A DNA stretch of 64,000 bases from Amycolatopsis decaplanina DSM 44594. GTDB lineage: Bacteria; Actinomycetota; Actinomycetes; Mycobacteriales; Pseudonocardiaceae. Positions 53,324 to 61,474 of this stretch are shown piece after piece (position 1 is the first letter of the stretch; each line of letters opens with the position of its first letter). The notes under the pieces are model-generated. The model had not been told where the DNA came from, did not search any database, and was given only the letters and a program-made list of their open reading frames with translations. The position numbers and the translations under genes are program-made. The DNA lies in the NCBI RefSeq assembly GCF_000342005.1, contig NZ_AOHO01000026.1:355770-419769 (forward strand), given 5' to 3'.

Positions 53324-53929
53324 TCAGCAGTCCGCCCGCAACTTCTCGTAGTACGCCACGCATTCGTCGTACCGCGGCAGCGACCCCTGCTCCAAGGCCT
53401 CTTTCAGATAGGGCGCCGCGGTGTCCTTTTCGGACACCACGGGTTCGATGTCGCGCGGCCAGGGCAGTGCGAGATCCGTGTCCATCGGGTTGACGCCGTG
53501 CTCTCCCGCCGGGTTGTACGGCTCGGAGCAGAGGTACGCCATGACAGTTTCGTCTTCGAGCGCCATGAAGGCGTGGCCGAGGCCTTCGGCGATGTAGACC
53601 GCTTTGTACTCGGCGCTGTCGAGCAGAACGGACGTCCATTCGCCGAAGGTGGGCGAGCCGACCCGGAGGTCCACGATGACGTCCAGCAGCGAACCGCTCG
53701 GGCAGTACACGTATTTCGCCTGCCCGGGCGGGGTGTCCGCGAAGTGCACGCCGCGGATGGAGCCGCGCCGCGAGACACTGGTGTTGGTCTGGCCGAGGCG
53801 AAGCCGGTGCCCGACCGCTTCGACGAACACCTCTTCCTGGAACGGCGCCACGAACAGGCCGCGGTGATCGGGGAAAACCTGCGGTGTGAACTCGAAACAG
53901 TCGGGGATGCTGAGGCGCCTGGCTTGCAT
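53324..53929 (-). CDS. dTDP-4-keto-6-deoxyhexose (3,)5-epimerase, RmlC/EvaD-like
   Basis: 201 residues. Cupin epimerase: FTPQVFPDHRGLFVAPFQEE, RGSIRGVHF (catalytic His), YCPSGSLLDVIVDLRVGSPTFGEW and GLGHAFMALEDETVMAYL with the active-site Tyr/Asp set. It acts on a nucleotide-activated keto-sugar. It resembles deoxysugar epimerases of antibiotic clusters, yet no other sugar gene is nearby, so its pathway partners lie elsewhere. ATG 53929 is the conserved start. Convergent with choD with a one-base gap. Confidence 0.86.
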   Translation of the reverse strand: MQARRLSIPDCFEFTPQVFPDHRGLFVAPFQEEVFVEAVGHRLRLGQTNTSVSRRGSIRGVHFADTPPGQAKYVYCPSGSLLDVIVDLRVGSPTFGEWTSVLLDSAEYKAVYIAEGLGHAFMALEDETVMAYLCSEPYNPAGEHGVNPMDTDLALPWPRDIEPVVSEKDTAAPYLKEALEQGSLPRYDECVAYYEKLRADC

Positions 53930-54255
53930 GTCCTCAATGCTAACGAGCGCTTCCCAAACCGGACGGACGTCTTGCGAAACCTCGCTTGAGCTGCGGAAAG
54001 CCGGACCGGTTTGTGACATCAACCGCACCAGAGGGGCACACTGGTCCGCACGCCTGTCACAATGATCTGACCGCTGCGTCCGCGGCCGTCGCCACACCCA
54101 CGGCACCGATGGCCGATTGGACGCTTCGCCGACAGGCCGGCGCTACCGCGCTGGGCTGCCGTGTCGGAGGACGAGTTACCCCAGGTGGCCGGGCCATGCC
54201 CAGTTTTGGCCTGTTCACCGGCCAGTTCCCCCGCTCGCAGTCCCAGGAGAATCCC
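53930..54255. other. 326-bp divergent intergenic region between rmlC and malic enzyme
   Basis: TTGTGAC (54011-54017) and GTCACAA (54056-54062) are inverted half-sites 38 bases apart that could bind a CRP-like protein. Nothing else is recognised. Confidence 0.35.
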
Positions 54256-55482
54256 ATGACCTTCGCTCGAATCGAGACTTCGCCGTCCTTAGACACGGCG
54301 GAAGCAATGACGGGAACCACGATGACCACGCCAGTGACGGACACCGAGATCTTCGAGGGGCACGAGGGCGGCAAGCTCTCCGTGGCCGCGACGCGCCCGA
54401 TCTCCTCGCCCCGTGACCTCTCGGTCGCGTACACGCCTGGTGTGGCGAAGGTGAGCCGTGCGATCGCCGAGGACGCGGCCAAGGCGAAGCGGTACACGTG
54501 GGCGGACAGGCTGGTCGTGGTGGTCAGCGACGGTACGGCGGTGCTCGGCCTCGGCGACATCGGCGCGAGCGCCTCGCTGCCGGTCATGGAGGGCAAGTCG
54601 GTCCTGTTCAAGACCTTCGGCGGACTCGACTCCATCCCGCTGGTCCTGGACACCACCGACGTCGACGAGATCATCGAGACCCTGGTCCGGCTGCGCCCGT
54701 CGTTCGGCGCGGTGAACCTGGAGGACATCTCGGCGCCGCGCTGCTTCGAACTGGAGGACCGCCTCAAGGAGGCCCTCGACTGCCCGGTCATGCACGACGA
54801 CCAGCACGGTACGGCGATCGTCACGCTGGCCGCGCTGCGCGGGGCGAACCAGGTCCTCGGCAAGGACATCTCCGGCCAGCGCGTGGTCGTCTCGGGAGCG
54901 GGCGCGGCGGGTGTGGCCTGCGCCAGGATCCTGCAGAACGCCGGCGTCGCGGACGTCACCGTGCTCGACTCGCGCGGCATCATCCACTCCGGTCGTGAGG
55001 GCCTGAACCCGATCAAGCGGAAGCTCGCCGAGACCACGAACACGGCGGGCCTGCGCGGCGGCCTCGGCGAGGCGCTCAAGGGCGCCGACGTCTTCCTGGG
55101 TCTGTCCGGGGCCACCATCGACGAGTCCCTGCTGGCCGGGATGGCCGACGACGCGATCGTGTTCGCGCTGTCCAACCCCGACCCGGAGGTGCACCCGGGC
55201 GTGGCGGCTCAGTACGCCAAGATCGTCGCGACCGGGCGCAGCGACTTCCCGAACCAGATCAACAACGTGCTGGCGTTCCCCGGCGTCTTCCGCGGCGCGC
55301 TGGACTCCGGCGCGCGGGCGATCACGGAGAACATGAAGCTGGCCGCGGCCGAAGCGATCTTCGCGGTCGCGCAGGACGACCTCGGCCCGGACCGAATCGT
55401 CCCGAGCCCCCTGGACCCGCGCGTCGCGCCCGAGGTGGCCGCCGCGGTCGCGAAGGCCGCCGAGGCCGACGGCGTGGTGTGA
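54256..55482 (+). CDS. NAD(P)-dependent malic enzyme
   Basis: 408 residues. Decarboxylates malate to pyruvate. VAYTPGVAKVSRAI, LGLGDIGASASLPVMEGKS and NLEDISAPRCFELE form the malate/metal site, VSGAGAAGVACARIL the nucleotide site, and VFALSNPDPEVHP the C-terminal signature. It lacks the phosphotransacetylase domain of MaeB, so it is the short bacterial type. ATG 54256 has AGGAGA close upstream; ATG 54322 would drop 22 poorly conserved residues. Confidence 0.93.
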   Translation: MTFARIETSPSLDTAEAMTGTTMTTPVTDTEIFEGHEGGKLSVAATRPISSPRDLSVAYTPGVAKVSRAIAEDAAKAKRYTWADRLVVVVSDGTAVLGLGDIGASASLPVMEGKSVLFKTFGGLDSIPLVLDTTDVDEIIETLVRLRPSFGAVNLEDISAPRCFELEDRLKEALDCPVMHDDQHGTAIVTLAALRGANQVLGKDISGQRVVVSGAGAAGVACARILQNAGVADVTVLDSRGIIHSGREGLNPIKRKLAETTNTAGLRGGLGEALKGADVFLGLSGATIDESLLAGMADDAIVFALSNPDPEVHPGVAAQYAKIVATGRSDFPNQINNVLAFPGVFRGALDSGARAITENMKLAAAEAIFAVAQDDLGPDRIVPSPLDPRVAPEVAAAVAKAAEADGVV

Positions 55483-55495
55483 GCGACTCCCAGGC

Positions 55496-55543
55496 CTCGT
55501 GAGTGGTGAGGACGGTTAGAACCGTCCTCACCACTCACGAGGT
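55496..55543. repeat. TCGTGAGTGG-family palindrome, copy 3
   Basis: 23-bp perfect arms around AG between convergent genes; it contains the stop codon and last two codons of the minus-strand gene (55535-55543). Confidence 0.88.
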
Positions 55544-56941
55544 GAGCAGTTCCGCCAGCCGGTGCCGCGGCAGGTCGATCAGCCGCGCGTCCGTCAGGTC
55601 CGACGGAACGTCCAGCGAGACGTTCGCCAGCCGCGCGTGCGCCCGGGTCAGCAGTTCGTCCTGGTGCCCGACGGCGTCCGCGACGACGACGGCGTGCCGG
55701 TTGTCCGGGGTGCTCCGCAGCAGCCGCAGTTTGTACTTCGCCCCGACCAGCCGGTTGAGCGCTCCCTGCGCCTCGGCGTTCGTCAGGTCGGGATGCGAGT
55801 TCGGGACCAGCAGCGCCAGCCGTCGCGCGTTGGTGCCCAGCAGGGTCCGCAGCAGCCACGGGCCGGGGTCGGCCGAGAGGTCCATCGCGACCGCGTCGCC
55901 TTCCGGTCCGGAAACGGACCAGCCGACCGGCCGCGACTCCAGCGCCAGCCCGCCTTCGGTGGCGATCTCGTGCAGCTTGTCCAGCAGTGACGGCTTGGCC
56001 GCGCCGGCGGACTCCACCGATTGCGGGCCGTGCGTGTAGATCGCGGCCTTTCCCTTGCCGCCACGGTTCTTCTTCGACTTCGCGGTCGGCTGGCACACGT
56101 AGAGGTCCGCCGCGCTCCCGATCGCCTGCGCGCCGAAGTACCGGTTGAAGTCCGGCAGGATCGCTTCGAAGGTCAGCCCGAGCGTCGCGAGCGCCCGCTG
56201 CACCTGCGCGCCCAATGCGGGATGGCGGGGGCTGTAGCCGTACGCGAGCAGCAGTCGCCCGTCCGAGGGTTCGGTGAGCGCCTGGACCCCGCGTGCCGCG
56301 AACAAGCCCATTCCTTCGGGGGTGTAAGGCGGATCACTGAACACGAGATCCATCCGCCCCGTCACCGAGGGTGGCAGGCCGACGCGCAGATCCGTGTGCA
56401 GGGTGCGGATGGACCGCTCGCTGAGTTCGTCGATGTAGGCCAGCACACGATCATCGAGATCGACGACGGTGAGGTCCGCTTCGGGCCGCAACGCGCGTAC
56501 GGCCAGTGAAGTGAGGTCGTGGTCGCCCAGGAACAGCAGCTTCGCCGTGTCGAGATCGTATCGTTCGTCCAGCCACAGCGCCCGGTTCAGCACCGTCTCC
56601 GGCGTCGCCTGCACGTGGTCGAGCGCGGCCAGCGGCGCGGGCACGTTCTCGACGTAGCTGGTGATGGTCTTCAGCAGGTCGGGATCGGATTTCCGGTCCC
56701 GTGCCCCGAAGCGCGCGTACTTCTCGCGGGCGGCGGGGACCAGCCGGAGGCGGGATTCGTTCCGCTCGACGTCGTCGCCGAGCGCGTTCAGGACGTCTTC
56801 GACACTCCGGCGTGGCGCGGTGCTGATCCGGACCAGTTCGCCGAGGTCACGCCAATCCGTCCGGAGCAGGGAAATCACCTGATGGAGCGGTCGCACGTGG
56901 ACACCGTGCGCCGCGAGGACGTCATCGACGGAAGGACTCAC
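55535..56941 (-). CDS. BpsA/DUF43-like aminopropyltransferase or methyltransferase fold protein
   Basis: 468 residues. The middle part has a Rossmann-type LLFLGDHDLTSLAVRAL, TVVDLDDRVLAYID and DLVFSDPPYTPEGM, the pattern of branched-chain polyamine synthase (BpsA, DUF43). An N-terminal ~120-residue helical domain and a C-terminal ~190-residue extension lie outside it. Branched polyamines are known from thermophiles; the role in an actinomycete is open, and an N6- or RNA methyltransferase is the alternative (DPPY). GTG 56941 has TAGGCT seven bases upstream, so leaderless expression is likely. Confidence 0.8.
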   Translation of the reverse strand: MSPSVDDVLAAHGVHVRPLHQVISLLRTDWRDLGELVRISTAPRRSVEDVLNALGDDVERNESRLRLVPAAREKYARFGARDRKSDPDLLKTITSYVENVPAPLAALDHVQATPETVLNRALWLDERYDLDTAKLLFLGDHDLTSLAVRALRPEADLTVVDLDDRVLAYIDELSERSIRTLHTDLRVGLPPSVTGRMDLVFSDPPYTPEGMGLFAARGVQALTEPSDGRLLLAYGYSPRHPALGAQVQRALATLGLTFEAILPDFNRYFGAQAIGSAADLYVCQPTAKSKKNRGGKGKAAIYTHGPQSVESAGAAKPSLLDKLHEIATEGGLALESRPVGWSVSGPEGDAVAMDLSADPGPWLLRTLLGTNARRLALLVPNSHPDLTNAEAQGALNRLVGAKYKLRLLRSTPDNRHAVVVADAVGHQDELLTRAHARLANVSLDVPSDLTDARLIDLPRHRLAELLTS

Positions 56942-57032
56942 GGTCTGCAGCCTAGTGACCCGATCCCCGAGACACCGTGCCAACAGGGCCGATGTGGGCT
57001 ACGGTTTTTCGACCAGACATGGGGAGAGACAC

Positions 57033-58121
57033 GTGACTATCGAGTTCCGTGGCGTGACCAAGCGGTATCCGGACGGGACGGTCGCGGTCGACGACCTGAA
57101 CCTCACCGTGGAGGACGGCACCATCACCGTCTTCGTCGGGCCGTCCGGCTGCGGCAAGACCACGTCGCTGCGGATGATCAACCGGATGGTCGAGCCGACC
57201 TCGGGAACGGTACTGCTCGACGGCAAGGACGTCAGCGACGGCGACCCGGCGCTGCTGCGCCGTGGCATCGGCTACGTCATCCAGCACGCCGGCCTCTTTC
57301 CACACAGGACAGTCCTGGACAACGTCGCCACCGTGCCGCTGCTGTCCGGCTGGGACAAGGGCAAGGCGCGCAAGCGTGCGGCCGAACTGCTCGAAACCGT
57401 CGGCCTGCCCGCGGAACTCGGCAAGCGGTACCCCGCCCAGCTTTCCGGCGGCCAGCAGCAGCGCGTCGGCGTCGCGAGGGCGCTCGCGGCGGATTCGCCG
57501 GTGCTGCTGATGGACGAGCCGTTCTCCGCCGTCGACCCGATCGTCCGCGAGGAACTGCAGGACGAATTGCTGCGCCTGCAGTCGCAGCTGGGGAAGACGA
57601 TCGTGTTCGTCACCCATGACATCGACGAGGCCGTGCGGCTCGGCGACAAGATCGCGGTGCTCCGCGTCGGAGGGGTGCTCGCGCAGTACGGCACGCCCTC
57701 GGACGTGTTGCGTCATCCCGTCGACGACTTCGTCGCGTCGTTCGTGGGCAAGGACCGCGGCTACCGCGGGCTTTCCTTCCTTTCGGCGGAAGGGATCGTC
57801 GTCGAAGAGGTCGAGCGGGTCGAGGTCGGCAAGCCAGCACCCGGGCCGTCCGACGACTGGCGGGTCGCGGTCAACGCCGAAGGCCAGCCGCGCGGCTGGC
57901 TGCGTCCGGGGTCCACTGTGGACGGAGGACTCGCGGAGACCGATCTCGTCGCGGGCGGATCGCTGTACCTCCAGGGTTCGCCGATCCGGGGCGCGCTCGA
58001 CGCGGCACTTTCGTCGCCCGCGAGCCTCGGTGTCGTGGTCGACGCCGACCAGAAGGTCCTCGGCGTGGTCAGAGCCAAGCAAGTCCTCGAGGTGATCGAA
58101 GCGCCGTCGCTGAGTTCCTGA
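57033..58121 (+). CDS. opuCA: Glycine betaine/osmoprotectant ABC transporter ATPase
   Basis: 362 residues. Walker A GPSGCGKTTS near residue 36, signature LSGGQQQRVG near 138, Walker B VLLMDEPFSAVDP, then a C-terminal CBS-like region (~245-360) that in OpuC senses ionic strength. GTG 57033 follows GGGGAGAG. It starts a four-gene operon with the next start overlapping its stop. It energises uptake of betaine, carnitine or proline betaine. Confidence 0.92.
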   Translation: MTIEFRGVTKRYPDGTVAVDDLNLTVEDGTITVFVGPSGCGKTTSLRMINRMVEPTSGTVLLDGKDVSDGDPALLRRGIGYVIQHAGLFPHRTVLDNVATVPLLSGWDKGKARKRAAELLETVGLPAELGKRYPAQLSGGQQQRVGVARALAADSPVLLMDEPFSAVDPIVREELQDELLRLQSQLGKTIVFVTHDIDEAVRLGDKIAVLRVGGVLAQYGTPSDVLRHPVDDFVASFVGKDRGYRGLSFLSAEGIVVEEVERVEVGKPAPGPSDDWRVAVNAEGQPRGWLRPGSTVDGGLAETDLVAGGSLYLQGSPIRGALDAALSSPASLGVVVDADQKVLGVVRAKQVLEVIEAPSLSS

Positions 58122-58804
58122 TGGGCGACTTCTTCGCGGAGCTCGGCCGCTACCTGGGCAGTGCCAACAACCGCTCGCAGTTCTTCGGCGACCTGCTCGA
58201 CCACATCTATCTCTCGCTGGTCCCGCTGGCGCTGGGCCTGGTGATCGCGGTGCTGGCGGGCTGGCTCGGCCACCGGTTCGCCGCGGCGCGTTCCGTGCTG
58301 CTCGTAGTGTCGAACCTGCTGTACACGATCCCGTCGCTCGCCTTGTTCGTGGTGATCCCGGGCATCATCGGTTCGAAGATCCTCGACAGCGTCAACGTCA
58401 TCGTGGCGCTCACCGTCTACACCGCCGCCCTGCTCGTCCGCCCGGTGCTGGACGCGCTCGACGCCGTCCCGCCGCACGTCGTCGCGGCGGCCACAGCGAT
58501 CGGCTACAGACCCGCGCGCCGCTTCCTCACCGTGGAGCTGCCGCTTTCGGTGCCGGTGCTCGCGGCGGGCGTCCGGGTGGCCTCGGTCAGCAACATCAGC
58601 CTGGTCAGTGTCGGCGCGCTGATCGGCACCGGCGGGCTCGGAGTGCTGTTCACCGACGGCTTCCAGCGCGAGTACTTCTCGCCGATCGTCGTCGGGATCG
58701 TCGCGACCCTGCTGCTCGCGCTGATCGTCGACCTGGTGCTGGTCCGGATTCGAGATCTCCTCACACCCTGGGACCGGGTGGCGACCACGGCGGGGGCGAA
58801 ATGA
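58121..58804 (+). CDS. opuCB: Osmoprotectant ABC transporter permease
   Basis: 227 residues, about six helices. The EAA-like loop is DALDAVPPHVVAAATAIGYRPARRFLTVELPLS near residues 105-137. Its ATG overlaps the ATPase stop by one base and the next permease overlaps its stop by four. Confidence 0.9.
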   Translation: MGDFFAELGRYLGSANNRSQFFGDLLDHIYLSLVPLALGLVIAVLAGWLGHRFAAARSVLLVVSNLLYTIPSLALFVVIPGIIGSKILDSVNVIVALTVYTAALLVRPVLDALDAVPPHVVAAATAIGYRPARRFLTVELPLSVPVLAAGVRVASVSNISLVSVGALIGTGGLGVLFTDGFQREYFSPIVVGIVATLLLALIVDLVLVRIRDLLTPWDRVATTAGAK

Positions 58805-59490
58805 TCGGCGACGTCCTGAACTGGTTCGGCGACCCGGCTCACTGGCAGGGGGCGGACGGCGTCCCGGCCCGGCTGCTGCAGCATCTCGGCTACACGGCGC
58901 TGGCACTGGTCTTCGCACTGATCATCGCGATCCCGCTCGGGCTGTACGTCGGGCACACCGGCCGCGGCGCGGTGCTGCTGGTAAGCGGCGGCAATGCGAT
59001 CCGCGCGCTACCGACGCTGGGGCTGGTGACCTTCCTGTTCCTGCTCTTCACCGAGAGCGAGATCTCGACGATCATCGGGCTCGTGGTGCTCGCCATCCCG
59101 CCGATCCTCGCCGGGACGTACGCGGGCCTGCAGGCGACCGACCACGGCGTTGTCGACGCGGCGCAGGGCATCGGAATGACCGGCTGGCAACGGTTGTGGA
59201 AGGTCGAGGTGCCCATCTCGCTGCCGCTGGTGCTCGGCGGGGTGCGGAACTCGGTGCTGCAACTGGTGGCGACAGCCGCCGTGGCCGCCTACGTCGGACT
59301 CGGCGGGCTCGGCCGGTTCCTACTCGACGGACTGGCCATTTTGGACTACCCGCAGGTGGTCGCGGGCGCGCTCCTGACGACGTTGCTCGCGGTCGCGCTG
59401 GACCTCGCGCTGGCGGGTGTCCAGCGAACGCTGGTGCCCAAGGGAGTTCGGCTGGCACAGGCCGCGAGCGGGAAGAAGGCGAAGGTATGA
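58801..59490 (+). CDS. opuCD: Osmoprotectant ABC transporter permease, second subunit
   Basis: 229 residues, about six helices. The EAA-like loop is ATDHGVVDAAQGIGMTGWQRLWKVEVPIS. It pairs with the first permease to form the membrane channel. A hairpin at 59539-59579 separates it from the binding-protein gene. Confidence 0.9.
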   Translation: MIGDVLNWFGDPAHWQGADGVPARLLQHLGYTALALVFALIIAIPLGLYVGHTGRGAVLLVSGGNAIRALPTLGLVTFLFLLFTESEISTIIGLVVLAIPPILAGTYAGLQATDHGVVDAAQGIGMTGWQRLWKVEVPISLPLVLGGVRNSVLQLVATAAVAAYVGLGGLGRFLLDGLAILDYPQVVAGALLTTLLAVALDLALAGVQRTLVPKGVRLAQAASGKKAKV

Positions 59491-59538
59491 GTGCCGGTAG
59501 GCGGAGCTGCGGACTTACTGGGAAAAGTGACCAGACGC

Positions 59539-59579
59539 GTGAACCCGCAGCGCCCTGCCGACGGCGGTCGCGGGTTCAC
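59539..59579 (+). repeat. Intra-operon hairpin before the binding-protein gene
   Basis: GTGAACCCGC (59539-59548) pairs with GCGGGTTCAC (59570-59579), in the 98-bp gap between opuCD and the lipoprotein gene. Confidence 0.6.
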
Positions 59580-59588
59580 CAGCAGGCT

Positions 59589-60488
59589 ATGAGGCGGACG
59601 GTGGCGGCGCTGTTCGCCGGGATCGCTCTGCTGGCGACGGGCTGTGGCAACCCGCTCGCCGGCGGCGCCGAGGGCGGTGCGACCGGCGACATCATCATCG
59701 GCGCGTCCGACGTCGGGGAAAGCCTTCTGCTGGCCCAGATCTACGCGGGCGCTCTGCGCAACGCGGGCGCGGAGAACGTGACCGTGCGCCCGCCGGTCGG
59801 CAGCCGCGAGGTCGTCATCAAGGCGCTGCAGGACAAATCGCTTTCGGTGGTGCCGGACTACAGCGGCAACCTGTTGCGCTACTTCGACAAGGACACGCAG
59901 GCCACCACCCCGCAGGACGTTTACACACAGCTGAAGCGGAAGCTGCCCTCCGGGTTCGAGGTCCTCGAACAGGCGCCCGCGGAGGACAAGGATCTGCTGG
60001 TGGTGCGCAAGGAACTCGCCGATTCCGGGATCCGGACCTTCTCCGATCTCGGCAAGCGGTGCGGCGAACTCGTGTTCGGCGGCCCCGGCCAGTGGAGCAG
60101 CCGCTGGAAGGACAGGATCAAGACACTCTACGGCTGTGAGTTCGCCGAGATCCGCACGACCGACACCGGCGGCCCGGTCACGGTCGCCGCGCTGAAGTCC
60201 GGCGATATCCAGGTCGCCGATCTGTTCAGCACGTCGTCGTCGATCGCCGCGAACGGGTTCGTGCCGCTGGTGGACGACAAGAACATGTTCCCCGCGCAGA
60301 ACATCGTGCCGCTCGCGGCGAAGGGGACGTTGTCGCCGAAGGAGATCGAGGCGCTGAACCGGGTTTCGGCGGCGCTCACGACCGACCAATTGACCGAGTT
60401 GAACGTCCTGTTCAGCGAGGAGAAGCGCAACCCCCTCGACGTCGCCGAAGAGTTCCTGCGCCGGAACAACCTCCTCGCGCCGGCCTGA
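59589..60488 (+). CDS. opuCC: Osmoprotectant-binding lipoprotein
   Basis: 299 residues. The lipobox LLATGC gives an acyl-Cys near 19. OpuAC-type substrate-binding fold: IIGASDVGESLLLAQIYAGAL, SREVVIKALQDKSLSVVPDYSG and VQVADLFSTSSSIAANGFVPL. It captures a quaternary ammonium solute outside the membrane. An in-frame ATG at 59487 overlaps opuCD, but 34 extra residues would precede the signal peptide, so ATG 59589 is preferred. Confidence 0.9.
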   Translation: MRRTVAALFAGIALLATGCGNPLAGGAEGGATGDIIIGASDVGESLLLAQIYAGALRNAGAENVTVRPPVGSREVVIKALQDKSLSVVPDYSGNLLRYFDKDTQATTPQDVYTQLKRKLPSGFEVLEQAPAEDKDLLVVRKELADSGIRTFSDLGKRCGELVFGGPGQWSSRWKDRIKTLYGCEFAEIRTTDTGGPVTVAALKSGDIQVADLFSTSSSIAANGFVPLVDDKNMFPAQNIVPLAAKGTLSPKEIEALNRVSAALTTDQLTELNVLFSEEKRNPLDVAEEFLRRNNLLAPA

Positions 60489-60494
60489 CGCCCA

Positions 60495-60559
60495 CGCGAT
60501 TCGGCACCTGCTTGCGATAGTTCGGCTAACGAACGACCGCAACCAGGTGCCGAATCGCG
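60495..60559. repeat. ATTCGGCACC-family inverted repeat, copy 3
   Basis: CGCGATTCGGCACCTG (60495-60510) pairs perfectly with CAGGTGCCGAATCGCG (60544-60559), between convergent genes. Confidence 0.85.
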
Positions 60560-60565
60560 AAGGGA

Positions 60566-61081
60566 TTAGAGGCGGTCGAAGGCGGGGGAGTAGCGGAAAT
60601 CGCCTTGGAGTTCGGGGGTGTACGCGCGAAGGGTGCGGACCTGGAAGTGCGGCGCCCATTCCGCGACCGGCGGCGTGATCCCGTGCCGCGCGGCGAGTTC
60701 GAAGCCGAAGCGGGAGTAGTAGTTCGGGTCGCCCAGCAGGACTACGGCGCCGTAGCCGAGCGCGTCCGCCGCGCCGAGCACGGCGTGCACGAGCGCGGAG
60801 CCGATGCCGGAGGCGTGGTACTCGGGCAGCACACCGAGCGGGCCGAGACCGACGGTCGACTTCTCGTCGGAGCCGAGCCTGGCCGGGCTGCAGCAGACGT
60901 GGCCGACGACCTCCCCGTCGCGTTCGGCCACGATGGACAGTGCGCCTATCAGGTCGCCGTCTTCCCGAAGTTCATCGACGAGTTTCGCCTCGACCACCGG
61001 GACACTGAGTTTCGCGAACGCGGCCAGATGAACGGCGTGGATCGCCTCGCGGTCGGCCGGGGTTTCCTGTCGGAGCAGCAT
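60566..61081 (-). CDS. GNAT-family N-acetyltransferase, YhbS-like
   Basis: 171 residues. Acetyl-CoA site GPLGVLPEYHASGIGSALV near 90, then VLLGDPNYYSRFGFELA, typical of the YhbS/COG3153 group. Substrate unknown. ATG 61081 begins MLLRQETPADREAIH; upstream codons lack coding bias. Convergent with the OpuC operon. Confidence 0.88.
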   Translation of the reverse strand: MLLRQETPADREAIHAVHLAAFAKLSVPVVEAKLVDELREDGDLIGALSIVAERDGEVVGHVCCSPARLGSDEKSTVGLGPLGVLPEYHASGIGSALVHAVLGAADALGYGAVVLLGDPNYYSRFGFELAARHGITPPVAEWAPHFQVRTLRAYTPELQGDFRYSPAFDRL

Positions 61082-61474
61082 GCGCCCGAGTGTGCTCCAT
61101 CCGAAGGTAGGATGGAAATCGATTTCCGCGGGGTGAGGTCGCGACTTTAGTAGGCGTCCATCCGTGTGTACTTCCACGCGGTTGAAACGACCGGGGGACC
61201 GGAAGACGACCACCAGATGTGCGGATTCCCAATTCTTCGTGGGCCGTACGGGCGCAAAACGCGACTAAAGGCGGGGGCTGAACGGTACCCGAACTGCGTC
61301 GACGCGGCGTCTACTACTACCCGGATGTCCGTAATGCAAGGTCTTCCTTGGGGTGAATCATCGACTTAGTCTCAGCCTGCGCTCCTAAGTGGAACGCGCT
61401 TCACCTCTGAGTCACCCCAACGATCCGGCGGGCCTCTTCATGCCCGTGGGTCGACCCTGCCTGGGAGGAATATC
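61082..61474. other. 393-bp intergenic region upstream of the subtilisin gene
   Basis: Holds promoters for the GNAT gene and the protease and the GGGAGG site before 61475. Lower GC than its neighbours and with stops in all frames, it shows no repeat or RNA gene I recognise. Confidence 0.4.
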
